64,000 nucleotides of DNA from Parvibaculum sp. Its GTDB lineage: Bacteria > Pseudomonadota > Alphaproteobacteria > Parvibaculales > Parvibaculaceae. How positions within the stretch are numbered: position 1 is the stretch's first letter; the number at the start of each line of letters is the position of its first letter. Below the pieces are notes generated by a model. The model saw only the letters and a list, made by a program, of their open reading frames with translations. It searched no databases and was not told where the DNA came from. The stretch spans positions 62,001 through 126,000 of the forward strand of contig JARLIS010000004.1 of the NCBI GenBank assembly GCA_031291615.1. Reading direction: 5' to 3'. Made by a program: the position numbers and the translations under genes. Of this stretch, positions 35,902 to 45,521 are shown in pieces.

Positions 35902-36799
35902 GAACCAGACTCAGCCCGGATGGGAGCTCTACCGGTCTTTCCTCGCCGTGGTGAAGGAAGGCAGCCTGTCGGGCGCGGCGCGCGCGCTGGCGCTGACCCA
36001 GCCCACCATCGGCCGCCATATCGACGCGCTGGAGGAGGCGCTGGGCGTCTCGCTGTTCACCCGCTCGCAAGGGGGCCTCGCCCCGACCGAGGGGGCGCTG
36101 GCGCTTGTTCCCCATGCCGAGGCCATGGCGAGCGCGGCCGAGGCCCTGCGGCGCGCGGCTTCGGGCGAGGCCGAGGAAGATCGGGGCACGGTTCGTATCA
36201 CCGCGAGCGAGATGATCGGCACGGAAGTTCTGCCGCCGATGCTGACCTCCTTTCACGAGGCGCATCCGCGCGTCGCGGTCGAGCTGATGCTGTCGAACCG
36301 CACCGAGGATCTGCTTCAGCGCGAGGCCGACATAGCCATCCGCATGTTCAGGCCTACGCAAGGCGCGCTCGTCGCCAAAAAGCTCGGCACCGTCGGCATC
36401 GGACTTCACGCGCATCGGCGCTATATCGCGGCGCATGGCAAGCCCGAGACGATCGAGGACATTCAGAAACATCCCGTCATCGGTTTCGACCGCGAACCGT
36501 CGGTACGGCGATTGAAGAATTTCGGCCTCGAGTTGAATCGCGAACTCTTCGCTTTCCGCTGCGACGACGACGTGGCGCAATTCGCGGCGCTCAAGGCCGG
36601 CTTCGGCCTCGGCATGTGCCAGTTCGGACTGGCGAAACAATATCCCGATCTCGTCCCGCTGCTGCCCGATCTTGTCCGCTTCGATCTCGACGTCTGGGTC
36701 GTCATGCATGAAGACCTGAAATCGAGCCTCAGGATGCGGCTGATGTTCGACCATCTGGTGGAGCATCTGGGAGCTTATGTGAATTCGTCAAAGTCCTGA
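35900..36799 (+). CDS. LysR-family transcriptional regulator
   Basis: The 299-residue product has a LysR HTH (YRSFLAVVKEGSLSGAARAL, LTQPTIGRHIDALEEALG) and an effector domain starting near residue 92 (GTVRITASEMIGTEVLPPML). It is divergent from the SDR gene, its likely target together with itself. The gene is followed by a 115-bp inverted repeat rather than a usual terminator. Confidence 0.92.
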   Translation: MNQTQPGWELYRSFLAVVKEGSLSGAARALALTQPTIGRHIDALEEALGVSLFTRSQGGLAPTEGALALVPHAEAMASAAEALRRAASGEAEEDRGTVRITASEMIGTEVLPPMLTSFHEAHPRVAVELMLSNRTEDLLQREADIAIRMFRPTQGALVAKKLGTVGIGLHAHRRYIAAHGKPETIEDIQKHPVIGFDREPSVRRLKNFGLELNRELFAFRCDDDVAQFAALKAGFGLGMCQFGLAKQYPDLVPLLPDLVRFDLDVWVVMHEDLKSSLRMRLMFDHLVEHLGAYVNSSKS

Positions 36800-36811
36800 G
36801 GTGGGGGCCGG

Positions 36812-36926
36812 GGCCTCGCCCTTCGAGACGCGCTTCCGCGAAGCGCTCCTCAGGGTGAGGGTTATTTTCTGAGCAAGACCCTCACCCTGAGGAGCGGGCA
36901 CAGCCCGCGTCTCGAAGGGCGAGGCC
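36812..36926. repeat. Long interspersed inverted repeat, copy 1
   Basis: The left arm (36812-36861, starting GGCCTCGCCCTTCGAGACGC) and right arm (36879-36926, ending TCTCGAAGGGCGAGGCC) are imperfect complements around an AT-rich centre, so the unit can fold into one long hairpin. The same pattern recurs at 38236-38349. It is a non-coding dispersed repeat, possibly also a transcription barrier. Confidence 0.75.
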
Positions 36927-36994
36927 AAAGAGTCGCCACGCCGCCGTCGCCCTGCTATATGAGCGGCCAAATTCCGATTTCCGCGAGGTCAGTC

Positions 36995-38221
36995 ATGTCC
37001 GAAGCCGCCGCCAAGTCCGCGCCCAAGGCCGGCAACGCCAATCCGCCGCTAGCGCCTTTCAACTGGCAGGACCCGCTGCTGCTCGAAAGCCAGCTTACCG
37101 AGGAAGAGAGACTGGTCCGGGACAGCGCCCGCGCCTTCGCCGAGGAGCGCCTCTTCACCCGCGTGAAAGAAGCCAACCGCCACGAAATCTTCCACCGCGA
37201 AATCATGAACGAGATGGGCGCGCAGGGATTGCTTGGGCCAACGCTGCCCGAGAAATACGGCTGCGCCGGGCTCTCCTATGTCTGCTACGGATTGGCCGCG
37301 CGCGAAGTGGAGCGCGTCGACTCCGGCTACCGCTCGGCGATGAGCGTGCAGTCCTCGCTCGTCATGCATCCGATCTATGCCTATGGCTCGGAAGCGCAGC
37401 GCGAGAAGTTCCTGCCCAAGCTCGCCACCGGCGAATGGGTCGGCTGCTTCGGATTGACCGAGCCCGACCACGGCTCCGATCCGGGCTCGATGAAGACGCG
37501 GGCGAAGAAGGTCGATGGCGGCTATATCCTCAACGGCGCGAAGATGTGGATCACCAATGCGCCTATCTCCGACCTTGCCGTGGTCTGGGCGAAGACCGAT
37601 GACGACGTGATCCGCGGCTTCATCGTCGAACGCGCCTTCAAGGGTTTCTCGACGCCGAAGATCGAAGGCAAGTTCTCGCTCCGCGCTTCGGTGACGGGCG
37701 AAATTTCGTTGCAGGATGTTTTCGTGCCGGAGGAAAACCTGCTGCCGAATGTGCGCGGGCTTGCAGGCCCCTTCGGCTGCCTCAACCGCGCGCGCTACGG
37801 CATCGCCTGGGGCGCGATGGGCGCGGCGGAATTCTGCTGGCATGCGGCGCGGCAGTATACGCTCGACCGCAAGCAGTTCGGCCGGCCGCTCGCCGCCAAC
37901 CAGCTCATCCAGAAGAAGCTCGCCGACATGCAGACCGAGATCACGCTCGGGCTTCAGGGCTGCCTCCAGCTCGGGCGCATGTTCGATGCGGGCACGGCGG
38001 CGCCCGCCTCCATCTCGCTGATGAAGCGCAATAATTGCGGCAAGGCCCTTGATATCGCCCGCGTCGCGCGCGACATGCATGGCGGAAACGGGGTCTCGGA
38101 CGAGTACCACGTGATCCGCCACGTGATGAACCTCGAGGCGGTGAACACCTATGAGGGCACGCATGACGTTCATGCGCTGATCCTCGGCCGCGAGATGACG
38201 GGGATACAGGCTTTCTTCTGA
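36995..38221 (+). CDS. gcdH: Glutaryl-CoA dehydrogenase
   Basis: The start at 36995 follows GAGG at a spacing of six; an earlier ATG at 36959 has no site. The 408-residue flavoprotein has the acyl-CoA dehydrogenase plan with [35 protein letters not shown], the FAD segment [20 protein letters not shown], and the catalytic base Glu387 in [16 protein letters not shown]. The last motif and length are typical of glutaryl-CoA dehydrogenase, which converts glutaryl-CoA to crotonyl-CoA in lysine, tryptophan and aromatic breakdown. It lies alone between two long inverted repeats. Confidence 0.9.
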   Translation: MSEAAAKSAPKAGNANPPLAPFNWQDPLLLESQLTEEERLVRDSARAFAEERLFTRVKEANRHEIFHREIMNEMGAQGLLGPTLPEKYGCAGLSYVCYGLAAREVERVDSGYRSAMSVQSSLVMHPIYAYGSEAQREKFLPKLATGEWVGCFGLTEPDHGSDPGSMKTRAKKVDGGYILNGAKMWITNAPISDLAVVWAKTDDDVIRGFIVERAFKGFSTPKIEGKFSLRASVTGEISLQDVFVPEENLLPNVRGLAGPFGCLNRARYGIAWGAMGAAEFCWHAARQYTLDRKQFGRPLAANQLIQKKLADMQTEITLGLQGCLQLGRMFDAGTAAPASISLMKRNNCGKALDIARVARDMHGGNGVSDEYHVIRHVMNLEAVNTYEGTHDVHALILGREMTGIQAFF

Positions 38222-38235
38222 GCGGGGATCGCCGG

Positions 38236-38349
38236 GGCCTTCGCCCTTCGAGACGCGGCCCTTCGGACCGCTCCTCAGGACGAGGGTCAAGTTCTGAATT
38301 GCTCCTCACCCTGAGGAGGCGCATAAGCGCCGTCTCGAAGGGCGAGGCC
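38236..38349. repeat. Long interspersed inverted repeat, copy 2
   Basis: The left arm starts near GGCCTTCGCCCTTCGAGACG and the right arm ends CGTCTCGAAGGGCGAGGCC, with CCTCAGGA/CCTGAGG cores in between. It is a diverged copy of the unit at 36812 in the same orientation. It begins 14 bases after the gcdH stop and ends 17 bases before the next start. Confidence 0.75.
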
Positions 38350-38366
38350 CGGACAGGAATGGCGAC

Positions 38367-39590
38367 ATGAGCCAGGCGACTGCGAGCATCGAAAACAGTC
38401 CGGCACGCAACACGGCTTTCGCCGTGCTCATTGCCTTGAGCTTCAGCCACTTCCTCAACGATATGATGCAGTCGCTGCTGCCCGCCATCTATCCGATGCT
38501 GAAGACCACCTATTCGCTCGACTTCGGACAGATCGGCCTCATCACCTTCGTCTTTCAGGTAACCGCCTCGCTGCTGCAACCTCTCGTCGGCTATTACACC
38601 GACAGGAAGCCGCAGCCTTATTCGCTGTCCATCGGCATGGGCTTCACGCTGACGGGCCTCGCGCTGCTTTCGGTCGCGTCGAGCTTTCCGGTCATCCTGA
38701 TTGCGGCGGCGCTGGTCGGCACGGGTTCTTCCGTCTTCCATCCCGAATCCTCGCGCGTCGCGCGCATGGCGTCGGGCGGACGGCACGGTTTCGCGCAGTC
38801 GATCTTTCAGGTCGGCGGCAATGCGGGCTCGGCCGTCGGCCCTCTGCTCGCCGCTTTCATCGTCATCAATCGCGGTCAGGCGAGCGTCGCCTGGTTTTCC
38901 ATCGCCGCGATGCTCGGCATGATCTTGCTGTGGAATGTCGGCGGCTGGTACAAGCGCCATGTCGCGGCCAATCCGCCCGCACCCAAGGGCAGCATCACGC
39001 GGTCGCAGGGCCTGACGCGGCGCAAGGTCAACACCTCCATCGGCATCCTGCTCGCGCTCATCTTCTCGAAGTATTTCTACCTCGCGAGCCTCACCAGCTA
39101 TTACACCTTCTACCTGATCGACAAGTTCCACACGCCGGTGCAGACGGCGCAGGTGCATCTCTTCATTTTCCTCGGCGCGGTGGCGGCGGGAACGATCATC
39201 GGCGGACCGCTCGGCGACCGCTTCGGGCGCAAATATGTGATCTGGGGTTCGATCCTCGGCGTGCTGCCTTTCACGCTGATGCTGCCGCATGCCAACCTGT
39301 TCTGGACGGGCGTGCTGACGGTTCCCATCGGCCTCATCCTCGCTTCGGCATTTCCGGCGATCATCGTCTATGCGCAGGAGCTTGTGCCGGGCCGCGTCGG
39401 CACCGTTGCCGGTCTCTTCTTCGGCTTCGCCTTCGGCATGGGCGGGCTTGGCGCGGCAGTGCTGGGCGAACTCGCCGACATGACGAGCATCGGCTTCGTC
39501 TACAGCGTCTGCGCCTTCCTGCCCTTGATCGGGCTGCTCGCCGTATTCCTGCCCGACCTCGAAAGATACATGCCAGCCAAAACCGCCTGA
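38367..39590 (+). CDS. MFS transporter, fosmidomycin-resistance (Fsr)-like
   Basis: The 407-residue protein has about 12 membrane helices with Fsr-type motifs: SFSHFLNDMMQSLLPAIYPML in helix 1, LLQPLVGYYTDRKPQPYSL between helices 2 and 3, GTGSSVFHPESSRVARMASG, and GGPLGDRFGRKYVIWGS in the second half. Relatives export fosmidomycin and other small molecules. The natural substrate here is unknown. The gene starts 17 bases after a long inverted repeat and converges on btaB. Confidence 0.87.
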   Translation: MSQATASIENSPARNTAFAVLIALSFSHFLNDMMQSLLPAIYPMLKTTYSLDFGQIGLITFVFQVTASLLQPLVGYYTDRKPQPYSLSIGMGFTLTGLALLSVASSFPVILIAAALVGTGSSVFHPESSRVARMASGGRHGFAQSIFQVGGNAGSAVGPLLAAFIVINRGQASVAWFSIAAMLGMILLWNVGGWYKRHVAANPPAPKGSITRSQGLTRRKVNTSIGILLALIFSKYFYLASLTSYYTFYLIDKFHTPVQTAQVHLFIFLGAVAAGTIIGGPLGDRFGRKYVIWGSILGVLPFTLMLPHANLFWTGVLTVPIGLILASAFPAIIVYAQELVPGRVGTVAGLFFGFAFGMGGLGAAVLGELADMTSIGFVYSVCAFLPLIGLLAVFLPDLERYMPAKTA

Positions 39591-39597
39591 GGGCGCA

Positions 39598-40254
39598 TCA
39601 GCGCCGGCGCAGCACCGCAATCCAGGCATAGCCGCGATAGAGCGCGCGGATGTCGAGGTCCGCGCCATGGACTTGCGCGATCTTCGCCAGCGTTTCGCGG
39701 AGATCGGCGCGGGGGCTGACATGGAACATGCCGAGCCACTTGAACAGCAATGTGCGGAACCAGCCCGGCAGGCGTTCCTGCTGGCCGAAATCGACAATGT
39801 GGAGACTGCCGCCCGGCGCGAGATTGCGCATGGCCTGTTCGACGGCGGCGCGCCAGTCGGGGATCATCGACAGCGTGTAGGACATGAAGATGCGGTCGAA
39901 GCTCGTCACGCCGAAAGCGCGGGCGGGATCGAAGTCGGTTGCATCGCCCTGCGCGAGGCTGAGGCGCTGCTCGAGCCGGGCGCGATGGGCGGCGGAGCGG
40001 GCGCTTGCCAGCATTTCCGACGAGATGTCCATGCCGAAAATCTGGGAGAGCGGATAGGCATGCGCGGTCGCAACGAGATTGCGGCCTGTGCCGCATCCCA
40101 CTTCCAGCACCCGGTCGCGGGCGCCGAGACGGAGGCCCGCGATCAGGCGGTCGCGGCCGAGCAGGTAGTAGGCGCGCGTGAGATCATAAATATGGCGCTG
40201 GTTGCGGTAGACGCGATCCATCAGCGCCGAATGGCCGGCATCGGCGAGCGTCAT
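39598..40254 (-). CDS. btaB: Diacylglyceryl-homoserine N-methyltransferase
   Basis: The start at 40254 is one base after the btaA stop. The 218-residue class I SAM methyltransferase has VLEVGCGTGRNLV, GMDISSEMLASAR and the post-motif region SYTLSMIPDWRAAVEQAMRNLAPGG. Its coupling to btaA identifies it as BtaB, which methylates diacylglyceryl-homoserine three times to form the betaine lipid DGTS in the inner membrane. An upstream in-frame start at 40338 would overlap btaA and is not needed. Confidence 0.88.
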   Translation of the reverse strand: MTLADAGHSALMDRVYRNQRHIYDLTRAYYLLGRDRLIAGLRLGARDRVLEVGCGTGRNLVATAHAYPLSQIFGMDISSEMLASARSAAHRARLEQRLSLAQGDATDFDPARAFGVTSFDRIFMSYTLSMIPDWRAAVEQAMRNLAPGGSLHIVDFGQQERLPGWFRTLLFKWLGMFHVSPRADLRETLAKIAQVHGADLDIRALYRGYAWIAVLRRR

Positions 40255-40255
40255 C

Positions 40256-41494
40256 TCAGCCCTCGAATGTGTAGAGGTGGAAGCCGCCATAGATCGAGGA
40301 GCGATCGCGCGCCGTCCAGTCGCGGGACGCATCTTCATGGTAGCGCCAGCGGGCGAGGATTTCGGGCGCGAGGCGGCCGGGCAAAAGGCTCGGCTCGGCG
40401 GCAGTGCGGAAGATGACGCGGGCGCCGGGGCGCGCGGTGCGGGTGATTTCGCGCCAGAGGTCGTTCAACTGCGCGTCCGTCATCCAGTCCTGGGCGTCGA
40501 GGAGAACGTAGCGATCGGCGCTCGCCGCGCTTTCGCCTTGCAGAAATTCGGTGAAGCCGCGATTGAGCACCTGAACACGGTCGGTGCTGGCCTGCAATGC
40601 CGCAAAGTTCCGATGTTGGAGATAGGGCGGCAGCGCGGCGTCGGCGTCCGGCGCATAGGCGCGGCCGAAGGCCTGCCAGGCGAAATAGTTCCTGCCGATC
40701 TCGAAGCCGCAGGCGAGACGTTCCAGCCGCTCGCGCAGCACCTCGTGCATCGGCCTGCCGCCGGCGAGCTTTTCATATTGCGCGGGCGGGATGCCGAGGC
40801 CGTAGAGCGAGGACGGCTTGTCGACAACCCAGCGGACGAGGCCCTTGTCGAACAGGGGCGCGAGTTTCGCATCGAAGAAGGCGCGCTGTTCGGCAAGCGA
40901 GCGGGCCTTCAGCAGCGGCTCGAAGGTAACGCCGAACATGCGGGCGGCGATATGCGCCCAGCCGATGAAGTGGCCGAGCAGGCCATGACGATAGAAGCCG
41001 CGCGAGAACAGCGTGATGCGGCGGCGGAGGGAAATCGAACGCCGCTCCCAGTAGCCGCGCGTCGTCTCGTCCAGCCGGTCGCGCAGGAACATGCGGTAGG
41101 CGACGACATTTTCGCGGGCGTTGGCGCGGGCGAAAAAACGGTGAAAGTGCGAATAACCGGGCAGATGGGCGGCGCCTGCGAGCTTCAACTTCGTCAGCGC
41201 GACATGGGCGGGGTTCAGGTCGACCGCCGTGATACGGGCGGGACCGGCGGCGAGGTAGGACATGACATTGCAGCCGCCGGACGCGATGGCGACCACATGG
41301 CTTTCAGGCGTCAGCGCCATCGCCTCAAGGTCGATTTCCGGGTCTTCCCAGATTTGCGGATAGACAAGACCGGTGAAGAGCGCGGTGAACAGGCGTTCCG
41401 TCAGCCCCGCCCTCGAGACCGCCTTGTGCTGGTGCACCGCCTCTTTCAGACGGCGGTGGCGTCGTTCGACGGCGATGGCGGCCTGATCGGTCAA
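40256..41494 (-). CDS. btaA: SAM:diacylglycerol 3-amino-3-carboxypropyltransferase
   Basis: A TTG at 41494 follows AGGAG at a spacing of six and is taken as the start; the frame stays open to 41698 without a better site. The 412-residue protein has the BtaA pattern: FTGLVYPQIWEDPEIDLEAM, IASGGCNVMSYLAAGPARITAVDLNPAHVALTKLK, SLYGLGIPPAQYEKL and YVLLDAQDWM near the end. It transfers the aminocarboxypropyl group of SAM to diacylglycerol, the first step of betaine lipid synthesis. With btaB it forms an operon that in relatives replaces phospholipids under phosphate limitation. Confidence 0.9.
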   Translation of the reverse strand: MTDQAAIAVERRHRRLKEAVHQHKAVSRAGLTERLFTALFTGLVYPQIWEDPEIDLEAMALTPESHVVAIASGGCNVMSYLAAGPARITAVDLNPAHVALTKLKLAGAAHLPGYSHFHRFFARANARENVVAYRMFLRDRLDETTRGYWERRSISLRRRITLFSRGFYRHGLLGHFIGWAHIAARMFGVTFEPLLKARSLAEQRAFFDAKLAPLFDKGLVRWVVDKPSSLYGLGIPPAQYEKLAGGRPMHEVLRERLERLACGFEIGRNYFAWQAFGRAYAPDADAALPPYLQHRNFAALQASTDRVQVLNRGFTEFLQGESAASADRYVLLDAQDWMTDAQLNDLWREITRTARPGARVIFRTAAEPSLLPGRLAPEILARWRYHEDASRDWTARDRSSIYGGFHLYTFEG

Positions 41495-41588
41495 GGGTCT
41501 CTCCTGTTGAAAGCCGGGCGCTCGCGACTCGGAACCCGGTCTACCCAACCCCGCAGGTACATCCGATCCATGACGCCGCCGTGAAACT

Positions 41589-41607
41589 TTGACGGCAATT
41601 GTGACAA
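41589..41607 (-). promoter_or_regulatory. Weak Pho-box-like repeat upstream of btaA
   Basis: On the btaA strand the sequence is TTGTCAC-AATTG-CCGTCAA, two 7-mers resembling PhoB half-sites (CTGTCAT/C) but with a 5-base rather than 4-base gap. It is about 95 bases before the TTG start. The remaining 320-bp gap to the ABC gene at 41815 shows no other feature I can support. Confidence 0.35.
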
Positions 41608-41814
41608 TGCGGGCACAGAGCCTCCATAAAGAGGCGGCGGCGGAGGGCGCGGCTTCCGAATCGGAGGCGACGGCGTATAGTCCATTCATCCGATTCAAAA
41701 AGCCGGACGCAGCGCCGCCCCCAAATGACGGGGTGGCGAGGAAACCCGGTTTCCTGCGCCAAAATGGCGTGTTTCTTTTGCGCGCTTTCCGCGCGCGGGC
41801 CCGGCCTGATCCAG

Positions 41815-43638
41815 ATGGATATCGCGCGCAATAAAAACGCAGACCGCAACCCTTTGTGGCGGCTTCTCCCTCTCGTGCACCGCAATCCCTGGCGGTTCTG
41901 GGGCGGGATGTCGCTCATCAATCTCGGGCGGCTGCTCGAAGCCTTCATGCCGCTGGCGCTGAAAATGGGCATCGACCGCATGGCGGCGGGCGACGGGCGG
42001 CTTGCATTCCCGGCGCTCGCCATTCTCGGCCTCATGGTCGCCCGCTATATCGCCTTCAACTTCGGGCGGCGCTATGTGCGCGAGGTCGGCGTCGAGGTCG
42101 CCTTCGAACTCAGGCAGCGGCTCTACTGGCATCTCGAACTGATGGGGCCTCGCTTCTTTGCGGGGTATACGACGGGCGACCTGATGGCGCGCGCGATCAA
42201 CGACATTTCGCTGATCCGCCAGATGATCGGCCTCGGCACGAGGCTTCTGTTCGTGCTCGGATTTTCGGGCATCATCGCCTTCGTCTTCATGCTGCATCAG
42301 TCGGTGTCGCTGACGCTGCTGCTGTTGCCGGCGCTCCCCTTCTTCGCCGTTTTCGGCTGGGTGCTCGCGGCGAAAATATTCAACCAGTCGACCATCGTGC
42401 AGGAAGGCTTTTCCAACCTTTCGGCGCAGGTGCAGGAAAACCTGAACGGCATCCGCACGATCCAGACGCATGCGCAGGAAGCGCATGAAATACGCCGCTT
42501 CGAGGACACGTCGAGCCATTATGCGCGCGACTACTACAGGCTGATGTTCTTCAATTCGGCGCTCAACGCCTGGATGCTGGCGATCACGGGCTTCACGACG
42601 CTGCTCATTGTCGGCTTCGGCGGGGCGCAGGTCGTTTCCGGCGAAATCAGCGTCGGCACCTTCACCGCCTTCATCTTCTATCTCGGCATGATGCTCTCGC
42701 CGGTGAAGGAAGGCGGCGTGATGGTGACGCTGTTCCAGCGCGGCGGATCGGCGGCGGCGCGCATTTTCGAGATACTCGACCACGAGCCCGAAATCCGCGA
42801 TGCGCCGGACGCCGCACCGCTCGACAGGATCGGCGGGGCCATCACCATTCGCCATCTCTCCTATCGCCATGCGGGCCGCAGCCATGAACGCGAAGGCGGC
42901 TGGCCGGCGCTCGACGATGTGTCGCTGGAAATCAAATCCGGCGAGATGATCGCCATTCTCGGCCGCGTCGGCTCCGGCAAGTCGACGCTGCTTCGCCTCA
43001 TCGTGCGCCTGCTCGATCCCGCGCCGGGCTCGATCTATCTCGACGACCGCGACATTCGCATGTTGCCGCTGGCGCAGGTGCGTTCGCAAGTGACGCTCGT
43101 GCCGCAGGACCCGTTCCTCTTTGCGACCCGGCTCGGGCACAATATCGCCTATGACAATCCCGAGCGGCCGACGGAAGAGGTCTGGCGGGCGGCGGAATCG
43201 GCCGATCTCGAAACCACCATTCGCCGCTTTCCGAACCGGCTCGAAACGCAGGTCGGCGAGCGCGGCGTCACGCTGTCCGGCGGGCAGAAGCAGCGCGCGA
43301 GCCTTGCCCGCGGCCTCATCCGCGAAACGCCTGTGCTGCTGCTGGACGATTGCTTCTCCTCGGTCGATACCGAGACGGAAGAGTTTATCCTGTCGCGGCT
43401 GAAAACGCTGCGCCAGGGGCGCACGACGCTGATGGTTTCACATCGCGTTTCGACCGCCCGCCACGCCGACCGCATCCTCGTGCTCGACAAGGGCCGCGTG
43501 GCCGAGATCGGCACTCATCAGGAATTGCTGGCCAAGCGCGGTCTTTATGCGGCGCTCGAACGCGCGCAAGGCAGGCGGGACGAGCTGACCCAGGCTCTCG
43601 TCGCGGAGGGCGCGGTCGCCGAAGGGAGCCAATCATGA
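41815..43638 (+). CDS. ABC exporter half-transporter with degenerate Walker B
   Basis: The 607-residue product (start MDIARNKNADRNP) has six membrane helices in residues 20-310 and a C-terminal nucleotide-binding domain. That domain has Walker A GRVGSGKST, signature LSGGQKQR and Walker B VLLLDDCFSSVD, where the catalytic glutamate is aspartate. It is coupled by ATGA overlap to a second half-transporter. Together they form a heterodimeric multidrug- or lipid-type exporter (BmrCD/TM287-288 plan) in the inner membrane. No strong ribosome site precedes either candidate start; upstream ATGs at 41725 and 41764 are possible. Confidence 0.88.
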   Translation: MDIARNKNADRNPLWRLLPLVHRNPWRFWGGMSLINLGRLLEAFMPLALKMGIDRMAAGDGRLAFPALAILGLMVARYIAFNFGRRYVREVGVEVAFELRQRLYWHLELMGPRFFAGYTTGDLMARAINDISLIRQMIGLGTRLLFVLGFSGIIAFVFMLHQSVSLTLLLLPALPFFAVFGWVLAAKIFNQSTIVQEGFSNLSAQVQENLNGIRTIQTHAQEAHEIRRFEDTSSHYARDYYRLMFFNSALNAWMLAITGFTTLLIVGFGGAQVVSGEISVGTFTAFIFYLGMMLSPVKEGGVMVTLFQRGGSAAARIFEILDHEPEIRDAPDAAPLDRIGGAITIRHLSYRHAGRSHEREGGWPALDDVSLEIKSGEMIAILGRVGSGKSTLLRLIVRLLDPAPGSIYLDDRDIRMLPLAQVRSQVTLVPQDPFLFATRLGHNIAYDNPERPTEEVWRAAESADLETTIRRFPNRLETQVGERGVTLSGGQKQRASLARGLIRETPVLLLDDCFSSVDTETEEFILSRLKTLRQGRTTLMVSHRVSTARHADRILVLDKGRVAEIGTHQELLAKRGLYAALERAQGRRDELTQALVAEGAVAEGSQS

Positions 43639-45521
43639 ACGCGCCCCTGAAGGATAAGACCACGAAGGACTATTCCGTTTTCGAGGACGATATCGACGTC
43701 CGCAATTTCGACATGCGCCTCATCCTCAGGCTGACGCATTGGATCGCGCCCTATCGCGCGCAGATGCTAGGCGCGGTCGCGCTCGTTCTGCTTGCGGCGA
43801 GCGCCGCCGTGCTTGCGCCCGTTGTCGTCAGCCGCGTCGTCGTGGATGGCATTCTGCTGCCGACCGCGGACGCCGCCGCACCCGATTTCGGCCAGAAGGC
43901 GCTTGCCCATTGGCTCGACGGCGTGACGGGGCTTCACCCGCTCGTCGTCGCCTGCGGGCTCTATGCGCTGTGGACGGCGCTCTGGGCACTTTTCGGCCAT
44001 GGGTTCCGCATTATGCTCGCACGCGCGGTGCTGCGCGGCCTGCGCGATCTGCGGCGCGATCTCTTCGCCCATCTCGAGCGCCTGCCTTCGACCTTCTACG
44101 ACCGCGTCGCCGTCGGACGGGTGATGACGCGCCTCACGAACGACATCGAAACGCTGTTCGAACTGCTGGCGGGCTTCGGCGTGCTGCTCGGCGAATTCGT
44201 GCCTTTCTTCGTCGCCGTGACGATCATGCTCGCGCTCAACCCGACGCTCACTTTCGAGCTGCTGGCGCTGCTGCCGCTGGCGGCACTCGCCACCTTCATC
44301 TTCCGGGTCGTGTCGCGCACGGTTTACCGAGGCATTCGATCATCGGTCTCGCGGCTCAACGAAAATCTTCAGGAAAATCTGTCCGGCATAGAGGTCGTTC
44401 AGCTCTATGGCCGCGAACAGATCAATTACGACCGCTACACGGCCATCAACCGGGAGAACCGACACAAGGAAAACCGCGCGGTTGCCATCGAGAGCTATTA
44501 CGGTCCGGCCATGGACAGCATGGCCTTCCTCGCCATGGCGACGATCATCTGGTTCGGCGGGCACCATGTATTGAGCGGAGCTGCAAGCCTTGGCAGCGTT
44601 ATTCTCTTTGCGCAATTCGCCGACATGCTGTTCCGTCCCATCGTTGCGATGGGCGAGCAATGGAATGTCGTTTTCCGCGCCATGGCGAGCTGCGAGCGCA
44701 TTTTCCAGGCGCTCGACTGGGACGAGGCGTTGAAGGAGCCCGCGCATCCGACACCGCTGCCTGCCGACCTCAAGGGCAAGGTCGAGTTCCGGCATCTCGA
44801 TTTCGGCTATGTGCCGGGGTCGCCGATCCTCAAGGATGTGAGCTTCACCATCGCGCCGGGCGAGAAAGTAGCGATCGTCGGACCGACGGGTTCGGGCAAG
44901 ACAAGCCTCATCAGGCTTCTCTGCCGCTTCTACGATGTGCCCGCCGGCACGATCCTGCTCGACGGCATCGACATCATGGAGGTCGCGCCGTCGGAAATCC
45001 GCCGCCGCGTCGGCGTCGTTCTTCAGGACTTCCATATTTTCTCGGGCAGCGTCTACGATAATATCGCGCTCGGGAATCCGAACATCACGCGGGCCGATGC
45101 CGAGCGGGCGGCGAAGCTCGTTCATGCCGATCCCTTCATCTCGGCGTTGCCGCAAGGCTACGAGACGCCGCTGACGGAACGCGGGCGCAACCTCAGCCAC
45201 GGGCAGCGACAGCTTCTCGCCTTTGCGCGCGTGCTGGCCATGAACCCCGAAGTGCTGATCCTCGACGAGGCGACGGCGAGCATCGACACCGAGACCGAGC
45301 TTGTCATTCAGGACGCGCTGGCGAAACTCACCGAGGGGCGCACCTCCATCATCATCGCGCATCGCCTGCAAACTATCCGCGAGGCGCACAGGATCGTCGT
45401 ATTGACGCAGGGCGAGGTGCGCGAGATCGGAACCCATGCCGAGCTTATCGCCAGGGGCGGCGTCTACAAGACGCTCTACGAACTTCAGGTTCAGGACGTG
45501 AAGGCCGAAACGGCGTCCTAG
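43635..45521 (+). CDS. ABC exporter half-transporter, partner of the preceding gene
   Basis: The 628-residue protein has a six-helix membrane domain and an NBD with Walker A GPTGSGKTS and intact Walker B VLILDEATASID. The signature motif is altered to LSHGQRQ. The ATG overlaps the previous stop by four bases after GAAGGGAG. With the partner's Walker B change, this gives one normal and one degenerate ATP site, as in heterodimeric exporters. The substrate is unknown. Its stop shares CTAG with the convergent aminotransferase. Confidence 0.9.
   Translation: MNAPLKDKTTKDYSVFEDDIDVRNFDMRLILRLTHWIAPYRAQMLGAVALVLLAASAAVLAPVVVSRVVVDGILLPTADAAAPDFGQKALAHWLDGVTGLHPLVVACGLYALWTALWALFGHGFRIMLARAVLRGLRDLRRDLFAHLERLPSTFYDRVAVGRVMTRLTNDIETLFELLAGFGVLLGEFVPFFVAVTIMLALNPTLTFELLALLPLAALATFIFRVVSRTVYRGIRSSVSRLNENLQENLSGIEVVQLYGREQINYDRYTAINRENRHKENRAVAIESYYGPAMDSMAFLAMATIIWFGGHHVLSGAASLGSVILFAQFADMLFRPIVAMGEQWNVVFRAMASCERIFQALDWDEALKEPAHPTPLPADLKGKVEFRHLDFGYVPGSPILKDVSFTIAPGEKVAIVGPTGSGKTSLIRLLCRFYDVPAGTILLDGIDIMEVAPSEIRRRVGVVLQDFHIFSGSVYDNIALGNPNITRADAERAAKLVHADPFISALPQGYETPLTERGRNLSHGQRQLLAFARVLAMNPEVLILDEATASIDTETELVIQDALAKLTEGRTSIIIAHRLQTIREAHRIVVLTQGEVREIGTHAELIARGGVYKTLYELQVQDVKAETAS

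Noticed and set aside
36812..38349. CRISPR array
   Set aside because: Only two long inverted repeat units flank a gene; no short direct repeats with regular spacers occur anywhere in the window.
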